A stretch of 64,000 nt of DNA, from positions 80,420,283 to 80,484,282 of the forward strand of contig NC_086377.1 in the NCBI RefSeq assembly GCF_036588685.1, read 5' to 3'. Made by a program: the position numbers and the translations under genes. The notes beneath the pieces were generated by a model. It was given only the letters and a program-made list of their open reading frames with translations, was not told the origin of the DNA and did no database searches. Positions 50,876 to 61,745 of this stretch are shown in pieces (positions within the stretch are counted from its first letter, which is position 1; each line of letters opens with the position of its first letter). Source of the DNA: Mytilus trossulus (Eukaryota; Mollusca; Bivalvia; Mytilida; Mytilidae).

Positions 50876-51486
50876 ATCTTTACACAAGGGGTATGCTAAA
50901 TTTAAACTTTATACGGATAAAATCAGATTGCATCTGTTATAGTGAATTAATAATTATTTTAAAATTCATTAGAGATTCAATTACAAGAAAACAAACCGTA
51001 TTCATATCTATCAGTTTTTGACGTCCTTTATCTGTAGACGCTCTTGGTATAGCGTTAGTACACATGTAATAATCTTTCAAATTATAATGTGTGATATCAG
51101 TTGATAACTTCAGGCCAAATAAGTTAAATTTTGATGATTTTCGTAAATCGTTTTAACAAACCTATTTAAATTAACATTTATTGTTGAAATACGTATCTGG
51201 GGCATCACAATTGATATCATGTATGTTCATTTGAGTTGCATTTATTAATAAGGATCCTGATAGAAGTCTAATGTAACGTCAAAGGCCATGATAATATATC
51301 CAAGAAATCTATGGATTGTATTTATTATTTCTCAAACGAAAATATATCTTTATATCTTGCAATTTCCACATGATATCGAGTCCCTGTCCGGAAATATATT
51401 TTTTGTCAGTATTTTTGTGGGGAACAATACTAAAGGCCCTACCTTTCTTGATGAAAAGACCTTACTGATTTGATTTGATTTTTGTT

Positions 51487-51650
51487 GTTTTAACGCCACT
51501 TTTAGGCACCGCATTTTGGCTATTTCGTGGCGGCCAGTTGTTATTGGAGAAAGCAGCCAGGGTGCCGTGTTTGAACTAACACCCTCAGTGTTGACTGGCT
51601 AGTGATTACAGTAGAAACTACCACTTACATCACTTGGCCACAGACGCCCG
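51487..51650 (-). mobile_element. Truncated tRNA-derived SINE
   Basis: 'taacgccacttttaggcacc', 'ggcggccagttgttattgg' and 'cctcagtgttgactggctag' follow the order of 23664-23910 with an internal deletion. Confidence 0.65.
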
Positions 51651-52394
51651 AGACCTTACTGTCTTACTTTGTCTGTTTATTATTATTATTCGTTTTCCTC
51701 CGCCAAGTTTTAAAGTCAAAAATCAAAAAAAAGTACGCGACATTTCAAAATGATCTTCGGTATCAAGTATCGGGTTGGTGTACTATTCACCATATAAGAG
51801 TTATCTCCCCTATTCCAAAAAACATCGTAATTGTTACTCTTCATAAACTATAAGAGTTAGCGACACATGATTTGGTCCTTACCCAAATGAATTGAAAAAC
51901 AAAGCCATGTTGTGATATCAAAAAGAAAAATGTGTCAATTGTCATGATTTAGTCCGACTTAATCAGATTGAAGCGCGCAAAAACAATATAAACATTTAGA
52001 CAACTCATGATTAGGAGACAACAAGACACATATATCATATAACTTGACCGAAATAATGTATATATACGACCTTTTTCTTTTCGAGTATACTGATGTGACA
52101 CCATCAGCTTAGGCCTAGTCAAACAGAAAGTACAACAAATTTAGTTTAAACTTTTAAAACAAATATAAATGATTTATGTAGGTATAACCTGCAAAAGCGA
52201 CAAAAATAAAAAATTGAAATTCAATTCAATATGAACAATTAATATATCTTTCCTTCCATATTATTTTAGATAGTCATACTGTTATGCACTTGTCGCACCA
52301 ACATACTTGTGGTGTCCTTTGATAGGGGAAATATATATTTATGAATTTATGACTTACGCTAAAATCACGTAACACTCCCTTAAACCATGGATTC

Positions 52395-52615
52395 CCAAGT
52401 TATTCACATTTTACCGGGAAATTTTTGAACCCCTGTATTTGTGGTTTGTGCTTGGTTCGTTTCTGTGTGTGTGTTACATTGTAGTGTTGTGTCGTTGTTC
52501 TCCTCTTATATTTAATGAGTTTCCCTCAGTTTTAGTTTGTTACCCCGATTTTGTTTTTTGTCCATGGAGTTAAGAGTTTTGAACAGCGGTATACTACTGT
52601 TGTCTTTATTTAAGA
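52395..52615 (+). repeat. Dispersed repeat ('ttgaacagcggtatac' family)
   Basis: 'ttggttcgtttctgtgtgtg', 'gtttgttaccccgattttg' and 'ttttgaacagcggtatacta' recur in the same order at 60180-60350. Confidence 0.65.
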
Positions 52616-53307
52616 GTTAACTATAATTTTGTCCTTCAAAATCAGTTAAAGAAGGTTTTGTCCCTATTTGAAAGGTTATATTTCTTCGGTACAAATGTAA
52701 CAAAATTGCGCCTTAATGATCCAAATATTTCATAACAGCTAGTAAGGTCAAGGGTCAATGTCAACCTACACGGGTATGAAAACACACATAAACCCTTTAA
52801 TTATCGTCAATGTCATTGCAAAAGACCCTTTGGGTCTGGAAGAGTGTGCTAAAGAGTGTTGTCTAATAACGTCTTTTAGCAAACCGTCAATAAGGGTTAT
52901 GTTTAAACAATTGTAAAAAGGAAAACAGTCATAGTGTAACAAAATTGTCCCTTGTTAAACCAAACATTTTGCCCGTTATCTATTACCATTTGATAATAAA
53001 AGTGATATCAAAGAAAATAATGTCAAAATCTTAAATATGACCATGACCCTTTACCTTGACCTATATTTTCAAGTTATGGTCCAATGATCTCAAATCAAAA
53101 TACCCTAGGTCTTCACAACTTATGGTTTATGAGATTCCTATATATACTATTTAATAAAAACTTGAAAACTTGAAACTATTACAAAAGTTGTTTCTTTTAA
53201 AATTGTAACACAGTGATAATATTTTGACTATTTTACTTATTATGTCTGTTTTGTTCACGCATCGTTGTAAATATAACGGAATTTGATGAGACTCGTACAT
53301 GTGAGAG

Positions 53308-53640
53308 GTTTAGCGCTATAAACACAGGTTCAATCCACCATTATCTACATTGGAAAATACCTGTACAAAGTCAGGAATATGACAGTTGTTTTTAATTCGT
53401 TTTTGATGTGTTTTGTCATTTGATTTTGCCATGTGATTAGGGACTTTCCGATTGAATTTTTTAAAGTGAAAGGCTTAGCGCTATAAACCAAGATTCAATT
53501 CACCATTTTTTAAATTTGAAAATGCCTGTACCAAGTCAGGAATATGACAGTTGTTGTCCATTCGTTTGATGAGTTTTGTCATTTGATTTTGCAATGTGAT
53601 TAGGGACTTTCGTTTGAATTTCCCCGGGAATTCAGTATTT
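53308..53640 (-). repeat. Tandem pair of the 'tcatattcctgact' repeat
   Basis: Two neighbouring copies, about 53308-53465 and 53466-53640, share 'ggtttagcgctataaac' (or a variant), 'aagtcaggaatatgacagtt' and 'gtgattagggactttc'. They are inverted relative to 42302 and 50720. Confidence 0.65.
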
Positions 53641-53989
53641 TTGTGATTTTACTTTTTACAACGATCTTATACAGGGAATGTCAAGTGCAGTCCTTAATGA
53701 AAAACAAACAACCGCCAATCATTCCATCAAGATAATAACTAACACACAATTTATCTCATGCAACATGTTTAAGTATGCTATTTAAAAATGGGCATATGTT
53801 GTATGATTGCCTTGAAAGTCGTCTTTATAGACAATTATTTCCTACGCCGAAAACACTTCGAGTGATGGCATATCATAATGTCATTTTTCTAAGTCTATAT
53901 TCATAAAGTATTTCGCTTTAAACTTGTCAGAAAACTGCATTCACATATTCCCCGTTTCCATTCTCAAATTTATATTGTATTGAAAATGT

Positions 53990-54070
53990 ATTCAGGGCCA
54001 ACTGTCATTTTGGTCTTTTGTGAATAGTTGTCTCATTGGCAATCATACCACATGTTCTTCTTTATATTAA
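53990..54070 (+). repeat. Dispersed repeat, 3' terminal fragment
   Basis: 'gtcattttggtcttttgtg' and 'gcaatcataccacatgttct' match the 3' end of the copy at 47620-48015. Confidence 0.65.
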
Positions 54071-54224
54071 AGTCTTTTGGGCTGTCTTAAAGAAATTATG
54101 ATTGATTGATTGTTGGTTGCCTAACGTCAAGTGGCAAGTATGTCATGCGTATTCAGGCGAGAATAAGTTAACAATAAATACAATAGGTAGGTTTTGTCAT
54201 AATAAAGGCCATTTGGGATGATAG

Positions 54225-54487
54225 TCGGGAAAATTTGAGCTGCCACTGAGGGTATATTAGATAGGGACAGAAATGTTACCTTGCAACTGGCCACCTACGG
54301 ACCCCTCAAAGAGTTGTTGCAATGGTTCTTAACGTGCAAAGAGCGTGGTACTCTCTTTACACGAGGCATCGGATTTAACGTCCCCAATCTGACCGGACGT
54401 GACTGCGAATTTGATACATCCCGCACAGTCAAACGGACGCCCCACTACGGCAAGCGTTTTACTGCCAGTCGAAAGAAGACAAAGTGA
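54225..54487 (+). mobile_element. SINE-like element sharing a 3' domain with 62741-63019
   Basis: 'gcgtggtactctctttacac', 'ttaacgtccccaatctgacc' and 'acgtgactgcg' correspond to 'gataatggctctctcttaac' and 'ttatcgtccccttctgacgg' in the 62741 element. A 68-codon frame here overlaps the repeat and is not counted as a gene. Confidence 0.5.
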
Positions 54488-55144
54488 CCATATTTCTTTT
54501 CCCCAGTCACCCTTAGACGGAGAGAAAATGTGTAATTGTTGCGATTACTTGCAAAGAATTATATAGGAATATTTAGTATATATTACCTAATTTAATTCGT
54601 TCAGAAAGTGTCATAGTTTCACATGTATTTCCAAAGGTAGACTCAAAAGGTAGACAGAACAGTGATATATTGCACAGTTCTCTTTTAATTAGAAATTTTG
54701 TATGACACAACAACAGCAAGTTATTAAAATAAGTTGTATTCTATTCAGATGTATGAACAATAAAAATATGAAAATTGAAATTTTAGCATGGAGTCGATAC
54801 GAGGACAATGTACCTTGAGAAATATATTGACTTCGGACAAGGCTTTTATTCGACGTATTACACACAGTTATCGATATGCAATGTAACATCTGTTTTTTTA
54901 ACACGACTTCCATGCTAGAATTAAACCTATTTGTTGATCTTTCAATGCATTTGTATATAATGGTTGGTGTATACATTGGTTAACCAGAAAGTAAAGTGTT
55001 TAATGTAAGATCAATTTTATATAGGCAGAATTTGCCAAACCCGCGAATTCAAGAAACCACGGAAAAAAATTAGTCTTCAATCCACAAATTCAGAACAACG
55101 AAAATAATTCAATCTACAACAGTGATAGTGTGTAAAGTTCTCCA

Positions 55145-58100
55145 ATGTCAAGCACAAAGGATGAAAGCCCAGATTGGAGGGAGGCTAAAAGTTTGTCGGA
55201 ATGTCTGATGTACACATTTAAAAGTGAAATTAAGTGTGATGTCACTTTCAGGATAGGGGAAGACAAAACTATAGTGAAGGCGCACAAGTATATTTTGTCA
55301 ACTCGCAGCCAAGTGTTTCATACAATGTTTGAAGGGCCAATGTCAGAGACAGGAGATATAGATATACCAGACATTGATACAAATACGTTTGACCTGATTT
55401 TAGAGTAAGTAAATGTTTTTATTAGCCGTAATTATATTTGTATAAATTTCCTGTATACAAAACTTTAAATTTTTTGAAAAACTAAGGATTTTCTTATCCC
55501 AGGCATAAATTACCTTAGCCGTATTTGGCACAACTTTTTGGAATTTTGGATCCTCAATGCTCTTCAACTTTGTACTTGTTTGGGTTTATAAATATTTTTG
55601 ATTTGAGCGTCACTGATGAGTCTTATGTAGACGAAACGCGCGTCTGGTGTACTAAATTATAATCCTGGTACCTTTGAAAACTATTTATGTATGAAATTAA
55701 ATTGTAATTTCGTAATTTTCATTACTGATATATAACATGTATAAAAACCCAGCGCACTTCTTACAAAAGATTCAACAGCAAAGTTGAATAGGACCGAAAA
55801 TTTCAACATACAGCTACTGTAAAATTCTTGGTGTATACAAAACTATCATGTACCTATCTAGATTAAATAATGACAATTTAAACCAATTTAAGTCTAAATC
55901 AACTTCCAGTCTTTAAATTAACTATAAATTTAGATACTAAAGGAACATAGTCTTGGTATACTTTTGCAAATAATGTGTCACAAGACATAAATATTGACAT
56001 CAAACTTATTGAAGAAACTAAAACTTTAAAACAAACTACAAAGTTAGAACCTCAATTAAAAAAAGGTTATACTAACTGTTATCAAACTTTTATTGATGAT
56101 AAAATAAATGACTTGAATGAAAATAATAAAATATACCTATATAAATTTCTTAAATCTAATATAAATGACCAAATGTAATACTATCTAACACCCCCAAATA
56201 CGATAAACAAAAATACCAAGAAACACAAGAAAATGTAGAATATGTGATTCTTTAACTGTAAAATGAATAAAAATAAAAGAGAAATCTTTTTAAAACATTT
56301 TATACAAAAATATGTCAATTTTAATACACTTAACATAACTGATAGACTCGTGATTATACTAAATCCACCAACACCAAATGATATAAAACAGTTGTTTCTT
56401 TTATTAAAGAGTCATTAGAAATTAGAACTGAGGAAGTTTTGTAATTAATTTATAATTTATTCCAAAATAATGATAATTCATATCAGCACAGAAGTGCTGA
56501 CTGCTCGGTTGGTGATGTTTTTTTTTCTGACGTTGGCTATATCTAAAATTTCCATAGCTGCGGAATAACATAAAATTGAGAACTGAAACGGGGAATGTGT
56601 CAACTCAACCAATAGCTTAAGGCCAACATATTTGTATTCAAACAGAATTAAAAAGAATTAAATAAAACTCATGCTTAAGTATATTGTAAAAAATGAGATC
56701 TCATTTCCGAGTGGGCACATTGATAGTTATATTTATAAATTAACTGTTTACAAAACTTTTGAATTTTTAAATAATAAGGCTTTTCGAGCTCAGGAATATA
56801 ATACCTCAGCTGTATTTGGCAAAACTTTTAGGAATTTTGGTTTTCAATGCTCCTCAACTTCGTACTTTATTTGGCCTTTTTTAACTTTTTTGGATTCGAG
56901 CGTCACTGATGAGTCTTTTGTAGACGAAACGCGCGTCTGGCGATAATACAAAATTTAATCCTGGTATCTATGATGTGTTTATGTAGATGAATGAGTCAAA
57001 CAGAATCATATTTTTGTAGGGAAAAAAAAACTTTAATTTAGTATTCAATTTGCTTCCAACCATCAATAAGTTAATTAGCATTTTAATAGTAAACACGATT
57101 GACAAAAATCCCAGTCAACGACTAACTTACATCTTTTCTTTAAGCCACAATTAAACTTTAAGAATACAAACAAATTATGTGGTGTACAAATACCAATTGT
57201 TCGTTTTATTCTACAATCAGCAAACTTTTATACATATAACATGTACACGAATATTTTTATACTTTATTTGTTCTTGAAATATACAGCCTCGTGTTATCCC
57301 GCCGTATTGAGCAAACGGTAAAGGGGAACTTCTAACAGTATAATTTTTTATCCTCTTCGCAGTCTGCGTTAAAACTAGAACAATCAGAGACACCTATTTG
57401 AATTGACACGCATATATCTTTCTCATCCTCGCTTGTCGTCCTGTATGTTTCTAAAGCTCGCACACATATTTTTAAAATTTTAAAACATATATTTTATGAC
57501 AATATACATATATTGTATATATTTAATACATGTACTAGGAATTTCCACCGCGAGTAGCTTTGAAAAATTGTTTCGATGTTTCCATGTGAACACAAAAACA
57601 GTTTGTTAAAATGTATAAACCGTACATGTATGTTTTACAGATATATTTATACTGACAGCAGCAGCAATATATCACACGAGAATGTTGAGAATGTCCTTTA
57701 CGCTGCCGAGAAGTACATGCTAACGAATTTGAAAAAGGCCTGTGAAACATTCCTCAAGAAAAGCCTTTCATCTGACGTTGCTGCAAAATACCTTGATACG
57801 GCTTACCAATATCATATGGACGAACTCAAGAAACTTTGCGTATCATACCTAAAGGAAAATACCAGAAACTGTTTACAATCAGATTACGCAGCGAAGCTTC
57901 CAACGGAATGTATTGAAATCATCCTGATGTCGGATTATCTTACTTGTTCCGAAACTGAACTTTGCATGTTTTTTATGAGATGGATGGAAATGCAATGTCA
58001 GATAAATAACCGTGAAACCAACGGAGAAAACATGCGAGAAATGGCCACTAAATTGCTGTATTTAGTTAGATTTCCGGAAGTTGATATGATGTATTTTTCT

Positions 58101-58745
58101 GAGAATGTTTCCAAATCAGGTGTTCTGAATTCTGATGAGATAATATCAATTTATCAATCTCATTTTGGAGAAAAGAATGATTTGTTTCCCAATCAGCCAA
58201 GAGGTCCCTACGGAAAAAAGCAATTTAGAAGCATCACAAACCGATTTAGTGATATGCATTTGAAAAGATCAACTAAAGGATTACATGCGTTATCCTTCTA
58301 TACAAGTAGAGATGTATGGTTAACTGGTGTGGTAATAGGGTGCCCGTTCGTCGATTGGAGAAAACAATCAGTCTCATCTTGTGCACTAAAAGCTGAACTC
58401 AAAGTACTTTCGAATATCAACAGTCATGTTGCCAGTTCATTGAAAAAGTTTCAGTTGGCTAAAGAGAACGGCGAGATGTATGGTAAATGTTACGATATGA
58501 TTCTTAGTAACAAGCTTAGGATTCCTGCTAACCAGTTATTTACATGCACTTTAACGATGGAAATGGTGAAAACTAATTCTGTGGAATATTTCTGTTATGT
58601 TGGAACTGGTGGTGCTCCACAGACTATTAGCGACGGTGTAATAGTCATTTTTCAAAATTCGCCAAGATCCAATGCCGACACAGACATTCGACAGGGTCAG
58701 TTTGCCGGATTAATATTCGACATTTGTTGTTTAAAGGAAAATTAA
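55145..58745 (+). CDS. BTB-BACK-PHR protein 3 (BTBD6-like)
   Basis: Two coding exons: 55145-55404 (donor gtaagt) and 57641-58745 (acceptor tgttttacag), joined in phase 2 across a glutamate codon at the position of the lysine in BTB genes 1 and 2. The product is 454 residues. BTB about 18-122 (DWREAKSLSECLMYTF, CDVTFRIGEDKTIVKAHKY, QVFHTMFEG); BACK about 127-235; PHR-like about 275-450 with FAGLIFDI near the end and a short extra tail. It is more diverged from genes 1 and 2 than they are from each other and lies on the opposite strand. Probable Cullin-3 substrate adaptor by family. The 2.2 kb intron carries two hammerhead cores in the sense of the gene and a LINE remnant. Confidence 0.9.
55420..55685 (+). 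mobile_element. Retrozyme-like repeat, copy in BTB 3 intron (5' one)
   Basis: 'gtataaatttcctgtataca', 'gaaaaactaaggattttctt', 'ttggcacaactttttgg' and 'aatcctggtacctttgaaaa' are in the family order. It carries the ribozyme annotated separately. Confidence 0.75.
55600..55665 (+). ncRNA. Hammerhead ribozyme core, intact (HHR-1)
   Basis: Core C-T-G-A-T-G-A is at 55613-55619. Stem II is gtct/agac (55620-55623, 55629-55632) with a five-base loop, followed by GAAA at 55633-55636. A very short stem III is formed within acgcgcgt and ends in the cleavage triplet GTC (55642-55644). Stem I pairs cgtca with tggtg, including two G-U pairs, and is extended past an internal loop by gatt/aatc. All invariant core bases are present. 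The tiny stem III suggests cleavage mainly as a dimer, as known for retrozyme hammerheads. Confidence 0.85.
55960..56445 (+). pseudogene. LINE reverse-transcriptase C-terminal remnant
   Basis: Across several frames the translation gives NENNKIYLYKFLKSNINDQ, then KCRICDSLTV, then NKREIFLKHFIQKY, and finally NPPTPNDIKQL. This is the layout of a non-LTR retrotransposon tail in which a CxxC element follows the reverse transcriptase. Frameshifts and a stop break it, and the second half of the usual zinc motif is missing. It sits between the two hammerhead copies. Family assignment is by recall only. Confidence 0.6.
56700..56990 (+). mobile_element. Retrozyme-like repeat, copy in BTB 3 intron (3' one)
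   Basis: 'tatttataaattaactgttt', 'ataataaggcttttcgagct', 'ctgtatttggcaaaactttt', 'cttcaacttcgtacttta' and 'taatcctggtatctatgatg' are in the family order. A 91-codon frame across it is incidental. Confidence 0.75.
56892..56961 (+). ncRNA. Hammerhead ribozyme core, intact (HHR-2)
   Basis: CTGATGA is at 56906-56912. Stem II is gtct/agac (56913-56916, 56922-56925), followed by GAAA at 56926-56929, a short stem III in acgcgcgt and the triplet GTC at 56935-56937. Stem I pairs cgtca (56901-56905) with tggcg (56938-56942). An outer helix pairs ggatt (56892-56896) with aatcc (56957-56961). This copy has better pairing than HHR-1. Confidence 0.88.
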
Positions 58746-58903
58746 AGGCCGTCTATTTAAATCATTCTTTATAAACGACGGACTCACCTGATTTAATTTT
58801 TGTATACTTTGGTAGTATGTGACTTTGGTTTATGTAAGTATATAGCAAGTAAACTATCATTGCTTATAGCTTTAAACAATATGATCATCAGTATTTAAGA
58901 AAA

Positions 58904-58909
58904 AATAAA
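58904..58909 (+). promoter_or_regulatory. Poly(A) signal of BTB gene 3
   Basis: AATAAA about 160 bases after the stop codon and before the 59 bp minisatellite. Confidence 0.55.
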
Positions 58910-58961
58910 TGATTAAGATCTTCATTGAGAATTACATATATGTTCAAAGAAAGTATACTAA

Positions 58962-59470
58962 ATACTAAATAGGTAGCAGCTTTATGTTATGTTATATCTG
59001 TTATATCTGTTATATCTGTTATACTAAATAGGTAGCAGCTTTATGTTATGTTATATCTGTTATATCTGTTATATCTGTTATACTAAATAGGTAGCAGCTT
59101 TATGTTATGTTATATCTGTTATATCTGTTATATCTGTTATACTAAATAGGTAGCAGCTTTATGTTATGTTATATCTGTTATATCTGTTATATCTGTTATA
59201 CTAAATAGGTAGCAGCTTTATGTTATGTTATATCTGTTATATCTGTTATATCTGTTATACTAAATAGGTAGCAGCTTTATGTTATGTTATATCTGTTATA
59301 TCTGTTATATCTGTTATACTAAATAGGTAGCAGCTTTATGTTATGTTATATCTGTTATATCTGTTATATCTGTTATACTAAATAGGTAGCAGCTTTATGT
59401 TATGTTATATCTGTTATATCTGTTATATCTGTTATACTAAATAGGTAGCAGCTTTATGTTATGTTATATT
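58962..59470. repeat. 59 bp minisatellite, ~8.6 nearly identical copies
   Basis: The unit runs 'actaaataggtagcagcttt', 'atgttatgttatatctg' and then more 'ttatatctgt' motifs. Each unit nests about three tandem copies of a 10 bp motif. Copies show no differences that I could see, so amplification is very recent. Confidence 0.92.
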
Positions 59471-59574
59471 TCTGTTTGACAGATGACCACAGGTATAATC
59501 AACTTGTCGGAGCCACAATCTCTCCCTCATTTCACAATTTTTATCTCACCATACGCGATCATATTCTTTAATAT

Positions 59575-59815
59575 TCATTTGATAAAATTTACTGTTTGCA
59601 ATGGCATGAATTGTTCTATATAATAAGGATGTTCTTATCCCGGGCATAAAAACATTGCCGTATTTGGCACACCTTTTTCAACTTTTGATCTTCAGTGCTG
59701 TACAATTTTGTACTTTTTTCACTTTCGATCTTTTATATCTGGGCGTCACAGGTGAGTCTTGTGTGGACGAGGCGCGTTTTTGGCGTATTGAATTTTAAAC
59801 CTGATGCTTTTTGTT
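59575..59815 (+). mobile_element. Retrozyme-like repeat, most eroded copy
   Basis: 'aataaggatgttcttatccc', 'gtatttggcacaccttttt' and 'gagtcttgtgtggacgag' keep the family order. The core ctgatga is now caggtga and gaaa is gagg, so the ribozyme is destroyed. Confidence 0.65.
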
Positions 59816-60179
59816 ATCTATTAATCCTTTGTTTCTTTGTCTAATATGTTCTCCTATTTATTTGTATTGTAGTCCTGTAATATTATGTTGTCATTTCAAT
59901 GTTATATTTAACTTTGCCATTTAAGTGCGAGGTTTGGCATGCCACAAAACCAGGTTTAACCCACCATTTGTATTCCCCTTTAAAAATGTCCTGTACCAGT
60001 TCAGGAAGATGGCCATTGTTATATTATTGTTCGTTTCTGTGTGTGTTGCATTTTTACGTTGTGTCGTTTGTATTCTCATATTTTTGTGATATTAAGATAA
60101 GACGTTGCACGGTACTTGTCTATCCCAAATTCATGTATCTGGATTTGATGTTATATTTGTTATTCTCGTGGTATTTTGT

Positions 60180-60350
60180 CTGATGCTTGGTCCGTTGCTG
60201 TGTGTGTTGTTTTTCGGTGCTGTGTCGTTGTTCTCGTCTTGTATTTAATGCGTTTCACTCGGTTTTGGTTTGTTACCCCGATTTTGTTTTTTTGTAAATG
60301 GATTTATGAGTTTTGAACAGCGGTATACTACTGTTGCCTTTATTTATCAC
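60180..60350 (+). repeat. Dispersed repeat ('ttgaacagcggtatac' family)
   Basis: Second copy of the 52395-52615 sequence with shared 'gtttgttaccccgattttg' and 'ttttgaacagcggtatacta'. Confidence 0.65.
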
Positions 60351-60354
60351 CTAT

Positions 60355-60640
60355 ATAAAAATAAGGATATGTGGTATGATTGCCAACGACACAACTATCT
60401 TACAAAGTTCACATAAAGTGGATATAAGCAATTATAGGCAATCGTACGGCCTTCAACAATGAGAAAAACCCATACCGTATAGTCAGCTATAAAAGGTCAC
60501 GACATGAAAAATATGAAATAATTAAATTGAGAAAACTAACGGCCTAATTTATAATAAAACAATTAACGAAAACACATATGACAACGACAACCAACGACAA
60601 CCACTGCACTACAGACTCCTGACTCGGGACAGGCACATGT
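60355..60640 (-). repeat. Mytilus-type dispersed repeat copy
   Basis: 'gatatgtggtatgattgcc', 'tacggccttcaacaatgag', 'cataccgtatagtcagc' and 'ttgagaaaactaacggcc' extend to 'gactcgggacaggcacatg'. This is the inverse of the 47620-48015 copy. Confidence 0.7.
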
Positions 60641-61553
60641 CTTTTACTTACATTACACAACACGACGGTTGCCACTTGTGTGGCAGGTACTGCTAATCCT
60701 TCCAGTGTACATGTGCTAACTTTAGCTTTGGTTTGGTTCGCTTTTTTTAATCTTTTATTTCAACTTAGACTTTTCAACTATAATGACAAGGGTATTGTAA
60801 ATTTGTAAACTCTTAACACATTATGTGCCTGTACCAAGTCAGGTAAGTGTTTAAGTTTTCTCTGACAATATTTTAGTGTTTAGAGGATTTTTCTTTTTAA
60901 CATCTAGATCATTTTGGACCTTACCTATAAAACCAGTTTTTTTTTATGAATGACTTTCATGTTAAAAAAGGCAGGAAAGTTAATAATGCTTTTCCACAGT
61001 CGGGAGCCACTTTCTATGTACAAGGTGATAGGACGTGCCGCTGGAATAGGTCACCTTTTCAAGCTTGAAAATTTGTGAATAGGTCGGGAAAACTATCAGA
61101 AATATATGATTAGGTCCACAAAGTTCCCATAACTTTTTTGTCTGTCATCTTTCTTGATTTTTTTATCAACCAATTTTCTCTTTTGGCACTTTGATATTCC
61201 AATCGTACATTACAGACCATTACCCACCAATTGAAACCCAACCAAATGGGAAAAGTGTACATTTTTACCTACGCAATATATGAAAAGGTATACATTTAAA
61301 AATTTTAAATTATATAAAAAGGGTGGGTACCAGAACCGCAGCGGCACCACTATTAATTAAGTTTTGAAGTAGCCCCCCTCTCCCTCCCGAGTTTATTACA
61401 CGTATTACTAACGCTATTGTTCTATATACGTCGGATGAGTGTGCGTTCTCACTTTTTTCAATGCATTTTGATCGAAAACGTTGTAACCCCCCCTATAGTT
61501 CTATAATATCGGAAGTGTGTGAATACAGAGTAATTTAACATATGAAACATCAA

Positions 61554-61559
61554 TTTATT
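61554..61559 (-). promoter_or_regulatory. Poly(A) signal of the aldo-keto reductase gene
   Basis: AATAAA on the minus strand about 190 bases past the stop at 61746. Confidence 0.45.
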
Positions 61560-61745
61560 ATTTTTTAGAATATCAAGGCATTCAATTGCAACAATTGTCA
61601 CGAAAATCATGAATTTGAATAAATAATTTGAGCTATTGCTATGAGTGTGGACGTTTAAAATGTGAAAGTGCCCATTGTCTAAAATATTTTTATTATTATC
61701 TTTCATATAAATACAATTGTTCCTAAAACATATTATAAATAAATG

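Larger units (their letters stand above)
49181..55144. other. Intergenic stretch between BTB genes 2 and 3
   Basis: No gene seen. It holds a dispersed repeat (50213-50415), a 'tcatattcctgact' repeat (50720-50875), a SINE fragment (51487-51650), an inverted pair copy of that repeat (53308-53640) and a SINE-like element (54225-54487). BTB genes 2 and 3 are divergently oriented across it, so it should contain both promoters. Confidence 0.55.
59471..61553. other. Intergenic stretch with dispersed repeats
   Basis: No gene seen between BTB gene 3 and the aldo-keto reductase. It contains an eroded retrozyme copy (59575-59815), fragments near 59900-60100 and 60180-60350, and a dispersed repeat (60355-60640). 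Confidence 0.5.

Noticed and set aside
54281-54487. 68-codon frame
   Set aside because: The sequence belongs to a SINE-like repeat with relatives at 34505 and 62741 that lack the frame.
56671-56946. 91-codon frame over the second hammerhead
   Set aside because: It runs through a dispersed repeat whose other copies do not keep the frame.
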